From Lysobacterales bacterium (lineage in GTDB: Bacteria > Pseudomonadota > Gammaproteobacteria > Xanthomonadales > Xanthomonadaceae): DNA of 64,000 nt. A program made the translations under genes and the position numbers. The notes beneath the pieces are model-generated. The model saw only the letters and a list, made by a program, of their open reading frames with translations. It searched no databases and was not told the DNA's origin. The stretch covers positions 1 to 64,000 of the forward strand of contig JADCRD010000003.1 in the NCBI GenBank assembly GCA_014946745.1. Reading direction: 5' to 3'. Positions 1-9,192 of this stretch are shown here, in pieces. Position 1 is the stretch's first letter, and every line of letters starts with the position of its first letter.

Positions 1-57
1 GCGACTCCGATGCCAGATTCCAAGGCACCTGCCACAAAGCCCTGGATGCCTGCCTAA
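1..57 (+). CDS. possible 3' end of an upstream gene (partial)
   Basis: Frame 1 is open from the first base to a TAA at 55-57 and would encode an 18-residue Pro/Lys/Ala-rich tail ending in KPWMPA. This could be the C-terminus of a gene that starts outside the window. The stretch is too short to identify a family and could be chance. Confidence 0.25.
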   Translation, partial: ATPMPDSKAPATKPWMPA

Positions 58-376
58 TCCAGGTTGGTGCACGTGTGGTGCTGTGACGATGGGTGCATCA
101 CGTCGCACGCACACACCGCGCGTCGCGACGCGTGGCTCCCGTGGAGTTCACGACTTCAACCGCCTCATGCCAAGGCACTTGCTCCGCGACCGATTGCAGG
201 CGCCCAGCCAGCGCCTGACCCGGCGCTAGCGACTCACTGCAAACCGGCGCGAATGCGTCCATCCCGACCGCCGCCTGAATGTTCTGCGTGAATCGGTGCA
301 AGTGCCAGACTCCTCCTCTTGCCCTCAACGGGATCCGGCCCCATCCTGTGCGGTCTCGTAGGAACCAGCCACGACT
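58..376. other. intergenic stretch upstream of the YchJ-like gene
   Basis: About 320 bases without a convincing gene. The open frames crossing it (64-291 plus, 98-598 minus) have no recognisable protein features, and the minus one runs antisense into the SEC-C gene. It probably holds the promoter for the following two genes, but no clear -35/-10 pair was identified. Confidence 0.4.
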
Positions 377-832
377 ATGTTCAACGATGCCCACACCATG
401 ACGGCAAACGGCGGACACTCGGCAGCCATCGCCGATGCTCAAACGCAGTGTCCCTGTGGCGGCGGCAAGAGTTACGAGCTGTGCTGCGCGCCGCTCCATG
501 CGGGAACAACGCAAGCCGCGGACGCACTTGTGCTTATGCGCGCACGCTACAGTGCCTACGTTCGCAAACGTACGGACTTTCTCTTGACAACATGGCATTC
601 AAGCACGCGTCCGCCAACGCTGGACCTAAGTGATCGCCCGGGCTTGCGCACTCACTGGCTTGGACTTCAGATCATCTCGCATCGGGTGCTTGATGCAAGC
701 CGCCAGGAAGTGAGCTTCATTGCCCGAGTCAAGGTCGGCGGAGGCCCCGCCCAAAGAATAGTCGAGCGCAGCCGCTTTCTGCTGGAAGACGGCGTTTGGT
801 ACTACGTCGACGGCGAGATCGGGCCAAAGTAA
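377..832 (+). CDS. YchJ-like SEC-C motif protein (UPF0225 family)
   Basis: A 151-residue protein with an N-terminal SEC-C metal-binding motif: CPCGGGKSYELCC at about residues 25-37, where the Cys residues would bind zinc. The rest matches the YchJ pattern, with an ALVLMRARYSAYV segment, a TWHSSTRP segment and a final RFLLEDGVWYYVDG strand. YchJ proteins are small cytosolic proteins of unknown function. An ATG at 398 is an alternative start; 377 is the first in-frame ATG after a weak TAGGA. The stop lies 9 bases before the DinG-like start, so the two are probably co-transcribed. Confidence 0.85.
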   Translation: MFNDAHTMTANGGHSAAIADAQTQCPCGGGKSYELCCAPLHAGTTQAADALVLMRARYSAYVRKRTDFLLTTWHSSTRPPTLDLSDRPGLRTHWLGLQIISHRVLDASRQEVSFIARVKVGGGPAQRIVERSRFLLEDGVWYYVDGEIGPK

Positions 833-841
833 GCCAGTGTC

Positions 842-2965
842 GTGAGCGTCGCTAACGATGCATCCCGCATTAGCGACGAACTGCAAGACGCCATTCGTAC
901 GCAGTATCGAAAGCTGCGCGACAGCTTTCCAGACTTTGTCGCGCGCTCTTCGCAGCGCCAGATGATCGCTGCGGTTGCACGGTCTTTGGCGCAGGACAAG
1001 GGTGTTCTGGCGGTTGAAGCCCCTACCGGTACGGGCAAGTCGGTGGCGTATCTCCTGGCGGCGCTGCCCATTGCGCTTGCCCAGAACAAAAAGCTGGTCA
1101 TCGCGACCGCCACGGTCGCGCTGCAGGAACAGCTCGTCGAGCGCGACATTCCTTCGTTTCTTAGGGCCACCAGCTCAGACGCAATCGTGGTGCTGGCGAA
1201 GGGACGGCAGCGCTATGCGTGCACGCGGAACATGCATGAGCTGACTCGAGACGATGCGGAACTGCCTCAGGGCGGTTTCGATTTCGGCATCCCCCAGGGA
1301 ACTGGCAGTTGGCCACGGCCTCCCCGCCGCGGCGAAGTCGAAAACTTGCGCAGCTTGCTGGATGCCCTGAGATCCAACACCTGGGATGGCGATCTTGATC
1401 GCGTTCCCACCACACTGGATGACGACACCAGGCGGCTGGTTACGACGTCTGCCGGGGGATGCAGCAATCGGCGTTGCCCCTTCATCACGGCATGCCCCTT
1501 CGTGCTGGCGCGCAATCGACTCAACGGCGCCCAAGTCATTGTGGCCAACCACGACCTCGTCCTGGCGGACCTCGAACTCGGACGAGATGAAGACGGTTCT
1601 GGTGGGGTGCTGCTTCCCGCACCCAGCGAAACGCTGTATGTCTTCGATGAGGCGCATCAACTTCCCGACAAAGCGATTGATCGCGGCGGAGCTGACGTCA
1701 ATCTGGCCGACGCGGGGAGAAGGCTTCAGCGCGTCGCCGCACCGCTGCGCGCGGTCTATCTCGCCACCCAGAAGGAAAGGATAGGGCGCAAGGATGCCGC
1801 CGAAATCGACGGTTTGCTTGAGCAACTCATTGCAGACGTGGAGCGTCTCGACGCCGCGCTGGATGCCGCTTGGCCGAGCACTCCCGCACCGACGGAGCCC
1901 GTGTGGCGCGCCAGCTTGGGCCAGCTGCCCGAGGCATGGCGCCAGCTGGCCCAGGCCCTTTCGCAGCGCAGCTCAGAACTCGTCCGTTGGCTGCCGCTTG
2001 CCATCAAGGCCCTGCTGGAGAGCGACCTTCCGCCCGATCGCAGGGAAACCACGGCCCGCGAGCTGGGGATAGCGCGCGAACGCCTGGAGGCTCAAGCCGC
2101 GCTCTGGTGGTTGTGGTCGCAAGACGAAGCATCAGATCAATTGCCCAGAGCCCGCTGGCTGTCGCGCGAAGCGGATGGATCGATCACTTGCCACGGTTCC
2201 GAAGTGTCTGCAGCGCCGACCCTTCGGCGCGTGCTGTGGCCACAAGCCGCAGGGGTTGTGCTCACCTCCGCAACGCTATCCATCGGCGGCGACTTCAAGA
2301 GCTTCGCGGCGCAGGTGGGTCTACCCGCGCACGCTGAAACCTTGGCCCTGCCTTCTCCCTTCGCGCTGCGCCAGCAAGCGCGACTGCAGGTGCCGGCCTT
2401 CTCCGTTTCTCCCGACGAGCGCGATGCGCACGTACGCCACGTTGTGCAGTGGCTTGAGCGTGAGCTCGACTGGGCCGCGGGAAATCTGGTCCTGTTCACT
2501 TCCCGTGCCAAATTGGAGCAAACCCTTGATCAACTGACGTCCGCGTGCCGCGCGCGCGTGCTTGCACAAGGATCACGCAGCAAAGCTGCGCTACTCGCGG
2601 CCCATTCGGCGGCAATTACCTCCGGGTTGGGGAGCACCTTGTTCGGCCTGGCCAGCTTCGGCGAGGGCCTGGACCTGCCGGGTCGCCTCTGCGAGACCGT
2701 GGTCGTCACCCAGCTGCCATTCGCCGTGCCGACCGATCCCGTCGGCGCAACGTATGCCGAGTGGCTGGAAGCGCGCGGTCGTAACGCTTTTGTCGAAGTC
2801 AGCGTCCCCCAGGCCACACGAACGCTGATCCAGTACTGCGGTCGACTCATTCGCAGCGAACGCGACCACGGCCGCATCGTGATACTCGATAGCCGCCTGC
2901 TGACGCGGCGCTACGGTCCGCGCATGCTCGCGGCACTACCGGACTTTCAGCGAGAGCTCGGCTGA
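842..2965 (+). CDS. dinG: ATP-dependent DNA helicase, DinG family
   Basis: A 707-residue superfamily 2 helicase of the XPD/DinG type, expected to unwind DNA 5'-3' during repair or R-loop removal. Walker A is EAPTGTGKS near residue 60 and the DEAH box is VFDEAHQLPD near residue 268. Four cysteines (RYACTRN, then GCSNRRC and TACPF) have the C-x4-C-x5-C spacing of the DinG [4Fe-4S] cluster. The C-terminal half carries LFTSRAKLEQTL, GLASFGEGLDLPG and QYCGRLIRSERDHGR, the late helicase motifs. The start is GTG at 842, directly after the SEC-C gene. Length is normal for DinG. Confidence 0.93.
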   Translation: MSVANDASRISDELQDAIRTQYRKLRDSFPDFVARSSQRQMIAAVARSLAQDKGVLAVEAPTGTGKSVAYLLAALPIALAQNKKLVIATATVALQEQLVERDIPSFLRATSSDAIVVLAKGRQRYACTRNMHELTRDDAELPQGGFDFGIPQGTGSWPRPPRRGEVENLRSLLDALRSNTWDGDLDRVPTTLDDDTRRLVTTSAGGCSNRRCPFITACPFVLARNRLNGAQVIVANHDLVLADLELGRDEDGSGGVLLPAPSETLYVFDEAHQLPDKAIDRGGADVNLADAGRRLQRVAAPLRAVYLATQKERIGRKDAAEIDGLLEQLIADVERLDAALDAAWPSTPAPTEPVWRASLGQLPEAWRQLAQALSQRSSELVRWLPLAIKALLESDLPPDRRETTARELGIARERLEAQAALWWLWSQDEASDQLPRARWLSREADGSITCHGSEVSAAPTLRRVLWPQAAGVVLTSATLSIGGDFKSFAAQVGLPAHAETLALPSPFALRQQARLQVPAFSVSPDERDAHVRHVVQWLERELDWAAGNLVLFTSRAKLEQTLDQLTSACRARVLAQGSRSKAALLAAHSAAITSGLGSTLFGLASFGEGLDLPGRLCETVVVTQLPFAVPTDPVGATYAEWLEARGRNAFVEVSVPQATRTLIQYCGRLIRSERDHGRIVILDSRLLTRRYGPRMLAALPDFQRELG

Positions 2966-3076
2966 CGGCGCGGACTCTTGTATCGCCTTCGCCAGCGCGA
3001 TCGCGGACGCCTCGTCCCCGAACACGCGACGCAGCCAGCCGGGCAGCAAGCGTCAGCCGGTGACCCGCGGTACGAG

Positions 3077-3775
3077 TCAACGGCTCTCGATCTCTACCGG
3101 CAATGGCTTCAGCGGCGAGCTGTACCAGCCCACGACGCGCCCACGCTCGAAGCGCACATGCGAAGGGCCGTACTCCCACAGATCCGCCTGGGTCACCATC
3201 GGCGCACCCATCAGACGCTCAACCTGCGCTTCCGTGCTGCCCACCCGAATGCGAAGGCCCGGACCAGCTGCCGCGGCAGCAACCTCCACAGAGGCACCAT
3301 GGATGGGTGCTTTCAGAGGTTCTGCCGCAAGGGCTGCCTCATCGCTGGGCTCGCTCTGCAGCAGGCCGCTCAGGGCAAGCAGCACACCCAGCGCCAGCAC
3401 CACCCAGAACGTGAAGCCACGCGCCACACGCAGCGAGCTTGGGCCAGACATCCCGGCGCTGGACCCTGTACCCGCCGAGTCCGCAGCCGCGGGAACCTGA
3501 GCCGCGGGAACCTGGAAGCCCTGCACGGGAAGCGGTTCGGCCAAAGTTCCACCCGGCAAGCGACCGTGTTCACGCTCGAAGCTCCGCAGTCGCCGATAAG
3601 CAGCCGTCAGCTCATGCAGGCGCTGGGACCGTGAGGCCTCATCCAGCCCGGCGGCGATCCGATCCGGATGCAGATCGCGCACCGCGAGCCGCCAGGTACG
3701 CTGCAGCGCATCAACGCTGCAGCCTGGCTGAAGACCCAGTCGGGCATAGTCCGCAAGATAGTCGTCGGTCCGCAT
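3077..3775 (-). CDS. membrane-anchored J-domain protein
   Basis: A 232-residue protein with an N-terminal J domain (about residues 5-65) that keeps the diagnostic HPD tripeptide in RDLHPDRI. J domains stimulate Hsp70 ATPase. A single hydrophobic segment (FWVVLALGVLLALSGLLQ, about 120-145) follows a low-complexity Ala/Val/Pro linker. The C-terminal part resembles a small SmpA/OmlA-like fold (RVGSTEAQVERLMGAPMV). The gene converges on dinG with about 110 bases between the stops. A cytosolic J domain with a periplasmic C-terminus is inferred. The client is unknown. Confidence 0.8.
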   Translation of the reverse strand: MRTDDYLADYARLGLQPGCSVDALQRTWRLAVRDLHPDRIAAGLDEASRSQRLHELTAAYRRLRSFEREHGRLPGGTLAEPLPVQGFQVPAAQVPAAADSAGTGSSAGMSGPSSLRVARGFTFWVVLALGVLLALSGLLQSEPSDEAALAAEPLKAPIHGASVEVAAAAAGPGLRIRVGSTEAQVERLMGAPMVTQADLWEYGPSHVRFERGRVVGWYSSPLKPLPVEIESR

Positions 3776-3806
3776 GTCCTGAGATCAAGTGTGATGGGCT
3801 TCTCAT

Positions 3807-3824
3807 TAAGCCCGGGCGGGCTTA
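3807..3824. promoter_or_regulatory. 18-bp palindrome upstream of the exopolysaccharide operon
   Basis: TAAGCCCG-GG-CGGGCTTA is a perfect 8+8 inverted repeat in the 122-base gap between the divergent J-domain gene and the export operon. It lies 74 bases before the GTG start. It could be an operator. It lacks a U-tract, so a terminator is less likely. Confidence 0.4.
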
Positions 3825-3897
3825 TCATCCCAGCCTCCGGGGTTCTGCGAAAGACTTCACAGAGCCGGATGTCTGAAACGCCCTCAGGAGCGCCCGC

Positions 3898-4500
3898 GTG
3901 AAACGCACCCTCCGCCTGCTGCAGGCCCTGCTCACCCTTGCCTGCCTGATGACTGCGGCTCCGATGCCGGTGCTCGCGGCCGAGTCGACCGAGAACCTTT
4001 ACCGCATTGGTGTGGATGACCAACTGCAGGTCGCAGTCTGGCGCAACCCCGAACTCAGCGTCAGCGTCCCGGTGCGCCCCGACGGCAGGATCTCCGTGCC
4101 TCTCGTCGGCGATGTCCTCGCCGGTGGACGCACCCCGGAGGAGGTCGCCCGGGATATCGAAGGCCAGCTCGCCGCATACGTTCGCGACCCCAAGGTTGCG
4201 GTCATCCTCACCGAGCTGCGCAGCCATGAGTTCCTCTCGCGCGTGCGAGTCACCGGCGCAGTACGCACCCCGATCTCGATCCCCTACCGTCAGGGCATGA
4301 CCGTGCTCGACGCCGTGCTGCAGGCGGGAGGAGTCAGCGAGTTCGCGGCCGCCAACCGCACCCGCCTCTACCGCCGCGAAGGCGCCGATACGCAAGCCCT
4401 GAACGTCCGTCTGGGGGCCATTCTCGGCAGCGGCGACCTTGAGACCAACCTCGAAGTGCGTCCGGGGGACGTCATCACCGTACCGGAGCGCGCCCTGTGA
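3898..4500 (+). CDS. polysaccharide export protein (Wza/EpsE-like)
   Basis: A 200-residue exported protein. A signal peptide of about 29 residues ends at VLAAES. Next come a Poly_export domain (YRIGVDDQLQVAVWRNPELS, through VPLVGDV, to about residue 110) and one SLBB repeat (RVTGAVRTPISIPY... to AGGVSEFA). This is the short form found in exosortase (XrtA)-linked exopolysaccharide loci, where it is part of the outer-membrane export channel. No canonical lipobox cysteine was found. The GTG start at 3898 follows CAGGAG. Its last four bases overlap the next gene (GTGA), giving translational coupling. Confidence 0.88.
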   Translation: MKRTLRLLQALLTLACLMTAAPMPVLAAESTENLYRIGVDDQLQVAVWRNPELSVSVPVRPDGRISVPLVGDVLAGGRTPEEVARDIEGQLAAYVRDPKVAVILTELRSHEFLSRVRVTGAVRTPISIPYRQGMTVLDAVLQAGGVSEFAAANRTRLYRREGADTQALNVRLGAILGSGDLETNLEVRPGDVITVPERAL

Positions 4501-6059
4501 AGCCGCAGGCCCTGCCGGGCCCCGCGCTGTCGTCGGGCGCCGAACTGTTTGCGCGTCTGCCCATGATGGTGGCAGAGCTGAGGCGCCACGGTGCGCTGCT
4601 GCTGGCGGCCTTCGGGCTGATCGCTGTGCTGTTCCTTGCGGCGGGCATTCTGTTGCCGCGCAAGTACCAGTCCGCAAGCACCATCCTCGTCAGTGAGGCG
4701 AACATCATCGCGCCGCTGATGGAGGGCCGCGCCGTGCCAACCGGCGTCGCCGATCGAGCGCGCATTGCCCGCGAAGTGATCTTCAGCCGCAGCATCATGG
4801 CTGAGATTCTGAAGACCGGTGGCTGGGGAGAAACCGTCACCGAGCCGCTGCCACGCGAGCGCCTGATCGGCGAGATCAAGCAGCGCACGCGCATCGACAG
4901 CCCGGGCCAGAACCTGATCCGGATCACCTACACGGATGCTGAGCCCGAGCGCGCCTACGCAATCGCCAATCGCTATGCCGAGCTGTTCATCAGCGAAAGC
5001 CTCGCCGCCAAGGAGCGGGAAAGCCGCGAAGCCTTCGAGTTCATCGCGGCGCGGGTCGACGAGTACCACCGCAAGCTGACCGATGCCGAGGAGCGCCTCA
5101 AGCAGTTCCGCGCCGCCAATCTCGATGCGCGGCCCGGTACGGACATCGATGTCCGCACGCGCATCGCCGAGATCCGCTCGCAGATCGAAGGCGCGCGCAC
5201 CGATCTTTCCGAGCTGCAAATGCGCGAGAACGCCCTGCAGGCGCAAATCAGCGGCGAGGCCGAGGTCTCCGACCTGCGCTCACGCTCGGCCCAGGTCCGC
5301 ATACGCATTGCCGAACTGCAGTCCCAGCTCGACACCCTGCTGCTCGACTACACCGATTCGTATCCCGACGTCGTGCGTCTTCGCCATCAGATCGAGGACA
5401 TGCAGGCCATCCTCGCCCGCGAGGAGCGCTCGGAGTCCTCAGGCGCCCGCGGTGCCGACGTCGCGGCCGCAGGCAATCCGCTGTACCAGCAGCTGCGTTC
5501 CGACCTTGCCCGCGTGCGCAGCGACATCGCTGCCCTGCGCGCGCGCATCAGCGAGAACGAAAGTCTGCTGCAGTCGGAGCTCGATCGCGGCCGTCGGGTG
5601 GCCGACAGCGAAGCCTCGCTTGCTGAACTGACGCGTGACTACGAGGTCAACCGCGACATCTACCAGGATCTGCTGCGTCGTCGCGAAAATGCGCGAGTCT
5701 CGATGAGCCTCGACGCCGAGCAGCGCGGATTGACCTTCCGCATCCAGGAGCCCGCGGCGTTGCCGCTGCAGCCGACGGGTCTGCGCCTGATGCATTTCGC
5801 CGCTGCAGGCCTCGGCCTCGGCCTCGCGGTGCCGCTGGGTCTGCTGTTCGCCCTGCTGCAGATCGACCCGCGTGCGCGCAGCGCACAGTCGCTGGCGCAG
5901 GCCCTGCCGGTGCCCGTGCTGGTGAGCATCCCCGAGTTCCGCACCCGCGCGGATCGACGACGCACCGTCGCCAAACTGGCGGCTGCCTTCGCGGTACTCG
6001 CTTCCGTTTTCCTGATCTATGCCTGGGCGGCCATCAGCCGCGGAGTCATCGTGCTGTGA
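4497..6059 (+). CDS. exopolysaccharide chain-length determinant (Wzz/GumC type)
   Basis: A 520-residue inner-membrane co-polymerase. TM1 is at about residues 33-58 (LLLAAFGLIAVLFLAAGILLP) and TM2 near the C-terminus (AAAFAVLASVFLIYAWAAI). Between them is a long periplasmic region rich in coiled coil (about 170-400: EERLKQFRAAN, IAEIRSQIEGARTDLSELQ). A GNVR-like segment (YEVNRDIYQDLLRRRENARVS) and a Pro-rich motif before TM2 are typical. Length and layout match the PEP-CTERM-locus chain-length family (TIGR03007-like). It starts with GTG overlapping the export gene's stop and ends overlapping the next gene's GTG. Confidence 0.88.
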   Translation: MKPQALPGPALSSGAELFARLPMMVAELRRHGALLLAAFGLIAVLFLAAGILLPRKYQSASTILVSEANIIAPLMEGRAVPTGVADRARIAREVIFSRSIMAEILKTGGWGETVTEPLPRERLIGEIKQRTRIDSPGQNLIRITYTDAEPERAYAIANRYAELFISESLAAKERESREAFEFIAARVDEYHRKLTDAEERLKQFRAANLDARPGTDIDVRTRIAEIRSQIEGARTDLSELQMRENALQAQISGEAEVSDLRSRSAQVRIRIAELQSQLDTLLLDYTDSYPDVVRLRHQIEDMQAILAREERSESSGARGADVAAAGNPLYQQLRSDLARVRSDIAALRARISENESLLQSELDRGRRVADSEASLAELTRDYEVNRDIYQDLLRRRENARVSMSLDAEQRGLTFRIQEPAALPLQPTGLRLMHFAAAGLGLGLAVPLGLLFALLQIDPRARSAQSLAQALPVPVLVSIPEFRTRADRRRTVAKLAAAFAVLASVFLIYAWAAISRGVIVL

Positions 6060-6784
6060 GCAAGCGTCATGAAGTCGAACCGCAGCGCGCCGGGCAGGCG
6101 CTCGCCGAGCGCGTGGGCACGCTGGCGCCCTTCACCGAGCAGCAGCTGCAGGCACGACGCATCGTCAGCCACGACATGTCCGACTCGCGGCCGGCCGACG
6201 CCTTCCGCGATCTGCGCACCCAGCTCCTGGCGCGCGTAGGCGGAGGCAGCCTCAGCCTGCTTGTGGTTCCTGTCGCACACGGCAGCGGCGGCAGCTTCGT
6301 CTCCGTAAACCTGGCCTCGGCCATGGCCTTTGACGAGCGCCGCACGGTGATTCTCGTCGACTGCTGCCTGCGTGCGCCGCAGCTGCACCGGCGGCTCGAC
6401 GTGCCTGCGGATGCGTTCGGTCTGGTGGACTTCCTGGAGGGGCGGGTGGATCGCGTCGAGCAGATCGTGCACGCCACGGCCGTGCCGCGCCTGCTGCTGG
6501 TGCCCGGCGGCCCGAGGCGCGAAGCCAGCGGCGATCTGCTGGGCTCGGCGCGCATGCGCCTGCTGCTCGACTCGCTGCGCGGCACCCAGGAGGGCGTCAG
6601 CGTGATCCTCGATGCGCCGGCGGTGGCAGCCTCACCGGACGCCCGCATTCTCTCGAGCATGGCCGAACTCTCGGTCCTTGTTGCCGGCTACGGGCGCGAC
6701 ACGCCGACCGCGGTGCAGGAAGCGATTGCCGTGCTCGACCGCGTGCGACTTGCGGGCGTTGCGTTCAATCGCGTGCCGCAGTGA
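6056..6784 (+). CDS. degenerate BY-kinase-like ATPase of the exopolysaccharide locus
   Basis: A 242-residue cytosolic partner of the chain-length protein, in the CpsD/CapB/XrtA tyrosine-autokinase family. The fold is recognisable from SDSRPADAFRDLRTQL, the Walker A' position VDCCLRAPQLHRRL and the Walker B position VILDAPAVAASPDA. However, the P-loop reads HGSGGSFVSVN and lacks the GK[ST] lysine, and the C-terminus (LAGVAFNRVPQ) has no tyrosine cluster. It is therefore probably not an active kinase and may act as a structural regulator. Its GTG start overlaps the preceding stop by four bases. Confidence 0.82.
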   Translation: MSKRHEVEPQRAGQALAERVGTLAPFTEQQLQARRIVSHDMSDSRPADAFRDLRTQLLARVGGGSLSLLVVPVAHGSGGSFVSVNLASAMAFDERRTVILVDCCLRAPQLHRRLDVPADAFGLVDFLEGRVDRVEQIVHATAVPRLLLVPGGPRREASGDLLGSARMRLLLDSLRGTQEGVSVILDAPAVAASPDARILSSMAELSVLVAGYGRDTPTAVQEAIAVLDRVRLAGVAFNRVPQ

Positions 6785-6833
6785 TGAACTGCAGCCGGCC
6801 TTTGCTGCCATGCGCTGTCTCTGGAGAACCGCC

Positions 6834-8171
6834 GTGTTCCTGAAATCCACAGGCGCGTCCTCGCTTGTCCTGCTCGCCGCGCTGCAGGCGCAGCCGCTGG
6901 CCGCGCAGCCCACGGCCGAACGCCCGCTGCGGCTCGACTATCGCCTCGGCATGGCCATCGAGCGCAGCGACAATATCCGCCGCAGCGCGCTGGACCCGGT
7001 CGCCGACACCGTGCTGCGGCCCAATCTTGCCTTTGCGCTGACCGGCGAGGGCGATCGCCTTAGCCTGCGGGCGGCCGGTGACGCCGAGTTCTACCGCTAT
7101 CAGACTTCCGGCTTCGACAGCGAGCTGCGCACCCGCCTTGGACTGAGCGCCGCATGGCGATTGCTGCCTGAGCGCTTGAGCTGGACCTTCGAGGATTACC
7201 TGGGCCGCCAGCCCGTCGACGCGTTCGCCGTCGACCGTCCCGACAACCAGCAGCGTACGAATGTGCTGTTGACGGGCCCCACCCTCAGCTTGCGGCCGGA
7301 TGCGCGTACCCGCGTGCTGGCCGAGCTGCGCTGGGTCGATGCCTGGGCGCAGCGTACCCGCGAGTTCAACAGCGCTCGCTGGAACCTCGCCCTGCGCGGC
7401 CTGCGTCAGCTGTCGCCGACCCAGACGCTGACGGCAAACCTCGAGTACAACGACACCGCGTTCGAGCAGACCAGCGTGAGCGTGCAGGACTTCAAGCGCG
7501 TCGATGCCTTTCTGCGCTGGGGGCGACGCGGCGCGCAGGTGGAGCTCGCCCTCGATGCCGGCGGCTCTCGCATCGACTTTGTCGACGATGTGCGTCGCCA
7601 GGGCTCGCTGTTGCGCTTGAGCGCTGCCTGGTTGCCGGATGAGGCGCAGCGGTTCGAGCTGCGGGCTGCAGAGCAGTATTCCGATGCGCTGGCCGACCTC
7701 ATCGGCGCGGCGCCGCGTCTGCAGGATTTCGGGCTTCCGGTCAGCGTGCCTAGCGAACGCGGCAGCTTCCTGAATCCGGATGTGTACCGTGAGTCCAGCC
7801 TCAACCTTGGCCACACCCGCAACGGCGCCACTCTGTTCTCACGTGTCGAGGCGTACTGGCGCGACCAGGACTACGCCCGCAGCGATGTGCTCGACCAGCG
7901 CGTCAGCGGTTTCGCCGCGGGTCTTTCGAGGCCGCTGCGACCGACCTTGACTCTGAATGTGTATGCCAACTACGACCGTCGCCGCTATCTCCTTGACGGA
8001 CGTGAAGATCGCGATCGCATCTATGGCCTCTCGCTGCGCTGGCGCTGGCTGCGCAATCTCGAACTTGAGCTGGGCGCAAGCCGCGCCCAGCGTCGCGGCA
8101 GTGTGCTCAGCCAGCACTTCGACGAGACGCGCTACGTCCTGGGCCTGCTGTACCGCCGCGATCGCAGCTGA
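6834..8171 (+). CDS. outer-membrane beta-barrel protein, exosortase/EPS-locus associated (TIGR03016-like)
   Basis: A 445-residue predicted outer-membrane barrel. The signal peptide is FLKSTGASSLVLLAALQAQPLAAQ. Regular amphipathic strands follow (LRLDYRLGMAIERSDNIRR, LSLRAAGDAEFYRY, LTANLEYNDTAFEQ, LTLNVYANYDRRRY), and the C-terminus is strand-like (RYVLGLLYRRDRS). GTG at 6834 is preferred because GGAG lies seven bases upstream; ATG at 6810 is possible. It is the fourth gene of the export operon, and in XrtA loci such proteins accompany the export and chain-length proteins. Its exact role in polysaccharide passage is not established. Confidence 0.75.
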   Translation: MFLKSTGASSLVLLAALQAQPLAAQPTAERPLRLDYRLGMAIERSDNIRRSALDPVADTVLRPNLAFALTGEGDRLSLRAAGDAEFYRYQTSGFDSELRTRLGLSAAWRLLPERLSWTFEDYLGRQPVDAFAVDRPDNQQRTNVLLTGPTLSLRPDARTRVLAELRWVDAWAQRTREFNSARWNLALRGLRQLSPTQTLTANLEYNDTAFEQTSVSVQDFKRVDAFLRWGRRGAQVELALDAGGSRIDFVDDVRRQGSLLRLSAAWLPDEAQRFELRAAEQYSDALADLIGAAPRLQDFGLPVSVPSERGSFLNPDVYRESSLNLGHTRNGATLFSRVEAYWRDQDYARSDVLDQRVSGFAAGLSRPLRPTLTLNVYANYDRRRYLLDGREDRDRIYGLSLRWRWLRNLELELGASRAQRRGSVLSQHFDETRYVLGLLYRRDRS

Positions 8172-8260
8172 TCGCGGCCCGGCAGGTATCGCGTCGGCCG
8201 GGTCCAAAGCCCGGCACCGCGGCATACTGGCGTCGCCCCTCTTCTGGAGCCCCTCTCAAC

Positions 8261-8956
8261 GTGAATGCAGTGTCCCTGCTGCGCGACGACGCCAGCGTGC
8301 GCGTGGTCGAGTTGCATCTTGACGCCCTGGAAGCGGACTTCGATCTGCTGGATGCCGCCGAACGCGCGCGCGCGGTGCGTTTCGCGACGCCGCAGCTGCA
8401 GCGCCGCTTCATCGCCGCGCACGTGGCGCTGCGGCGCGTGCTGGGCTGGGCGGCGAACATCGATCCGGCCGCGCTGCGCATCGACGCCGACCCGCAGGGC
8501 AAGCCCTGCCTGCCGGAGCACCCCGGCCTGCACTTCTCGCTGAGCCACTGCGGCGGCCAGGCGCTGGTGGCTTTGGACGCCGCGCCGGTGGGGGTCGACA
8601 TCGAAGCGCTAATCCAGCGCGACACCGACGTGCTGGCGCCGCAGATCCTCGGCCGCGGCGAGCTTGAGGCCTGGCGTCGGCTGCCCCTGGGCCACCGCGT
8701 CGAGGCGCTGACCGAAGCCTGGACCCGCAAGGAGGCCGCGCTGAAAGCCTGTGGCTTCGGGCTACGGGTCGATCCGGCCAGTTTTGAGGCTCCCCTGGGG
8801 GTGCTCGATCTGGGGCCGGGCAGACGCTTCCACCTGCGCGATCTGCGCGCGGCACCCGGCCATTGCGCCGCCTTGGCGCAGACGCAGCCACCGCGGCCGC
8901 TGCAGCGCTTGCGTCTGCAGGCCGAGGGCGTCCTGCAGACACTCGGCGGCGGCTGA
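8261..8956 (+). CDS. 4'-phosphopantetheinyl transferase (Sfp type)
   Basis: A 231-residue transferase expected to move phosphopantetheine from CoA to a serine on carrier proteins. Diagnostic motifs are [14 protein letters not shown] (His for CoA), VGVDIE (first metal-binding Asp/Glu, about residues 109-114) and [16 protein letters not shown] (catalytic WxxKEA). An N-terminal [15 protein letters not shown] segment is typical of the Sfp/Gsp group. The start is GTG at 8261. It lies 89 bases after the export operon and 5 bases before the DUF2256 gene. No polyketide or peptide synthase is present nearby, so the substrate is unknown. Confidence 0.9.
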   Translation: MNAVSLLRDDASVRVVELHLDALEADFDLLDAAERARAVRFATPQLQRRFIAAHVALRRVLGWAANIDPAALRIDADPQGKPCLPEHPGLHFSLSHCGGQALVALDAAPVGVDIEALIQRDTDVLAPQILGRGELEAWRRLPLGHRVEALTEAWTRKEAALKACGFGLRVDPASFEAPLGVLDLGPGRRFHLRDLRAAPGHCAALAQTQPPRPLQRLRLQAEGVLQTLGGG

Positions 8957-8961
8957 GGCCG

Positions 8962-9192
8962 ATGCGCAAGCCCGTGCCCGAAAAGCTCTGCCCGGTCTGC
9001 CTCCGGCCTTTCAGCTGGCGCAAACGCTGGGAGCGCTGCTGGGACAGCGTCGTCTATTGCTCGGATGCCTGTCGACGCGGAACCCCGCGCGGGCGAGCCC
9101 TTGCGCCCCCGGTGGGCCCCAGCGCGCCCGACACCACAAGCGACCGCCGCTCAGCGCCGCTCGCGCCCGCCTCCCGCCGCAAGCGCGGCTGA
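8962..9192 (+). CDS. DUF2256-family small zinc-finger-like protein
   Basis: A 76-residue protein whose first 40 residues match DUF2256: [20 protein letters not shown] followed by VVYCSDACR. The four cysteines (CPVC and C...C) are placed to bind one zinc. The C-terminus is basic and disordered. The ATG at 8962 is only five bases beyond the phosphopantetheinyl transferase stop, suggesting one transcript. Family function is unknown. Members often sit near cryptochrome/photolyase genes elsewhere, but none is seen here. Confidence 0.82.
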   Translation: MRKPVPEKLCPVCLRPFSWRKRWERCWDSVVYCSDACRRGTPRGRALAPPVGPSAPDTTSDRRSAPLAPASRRKRG

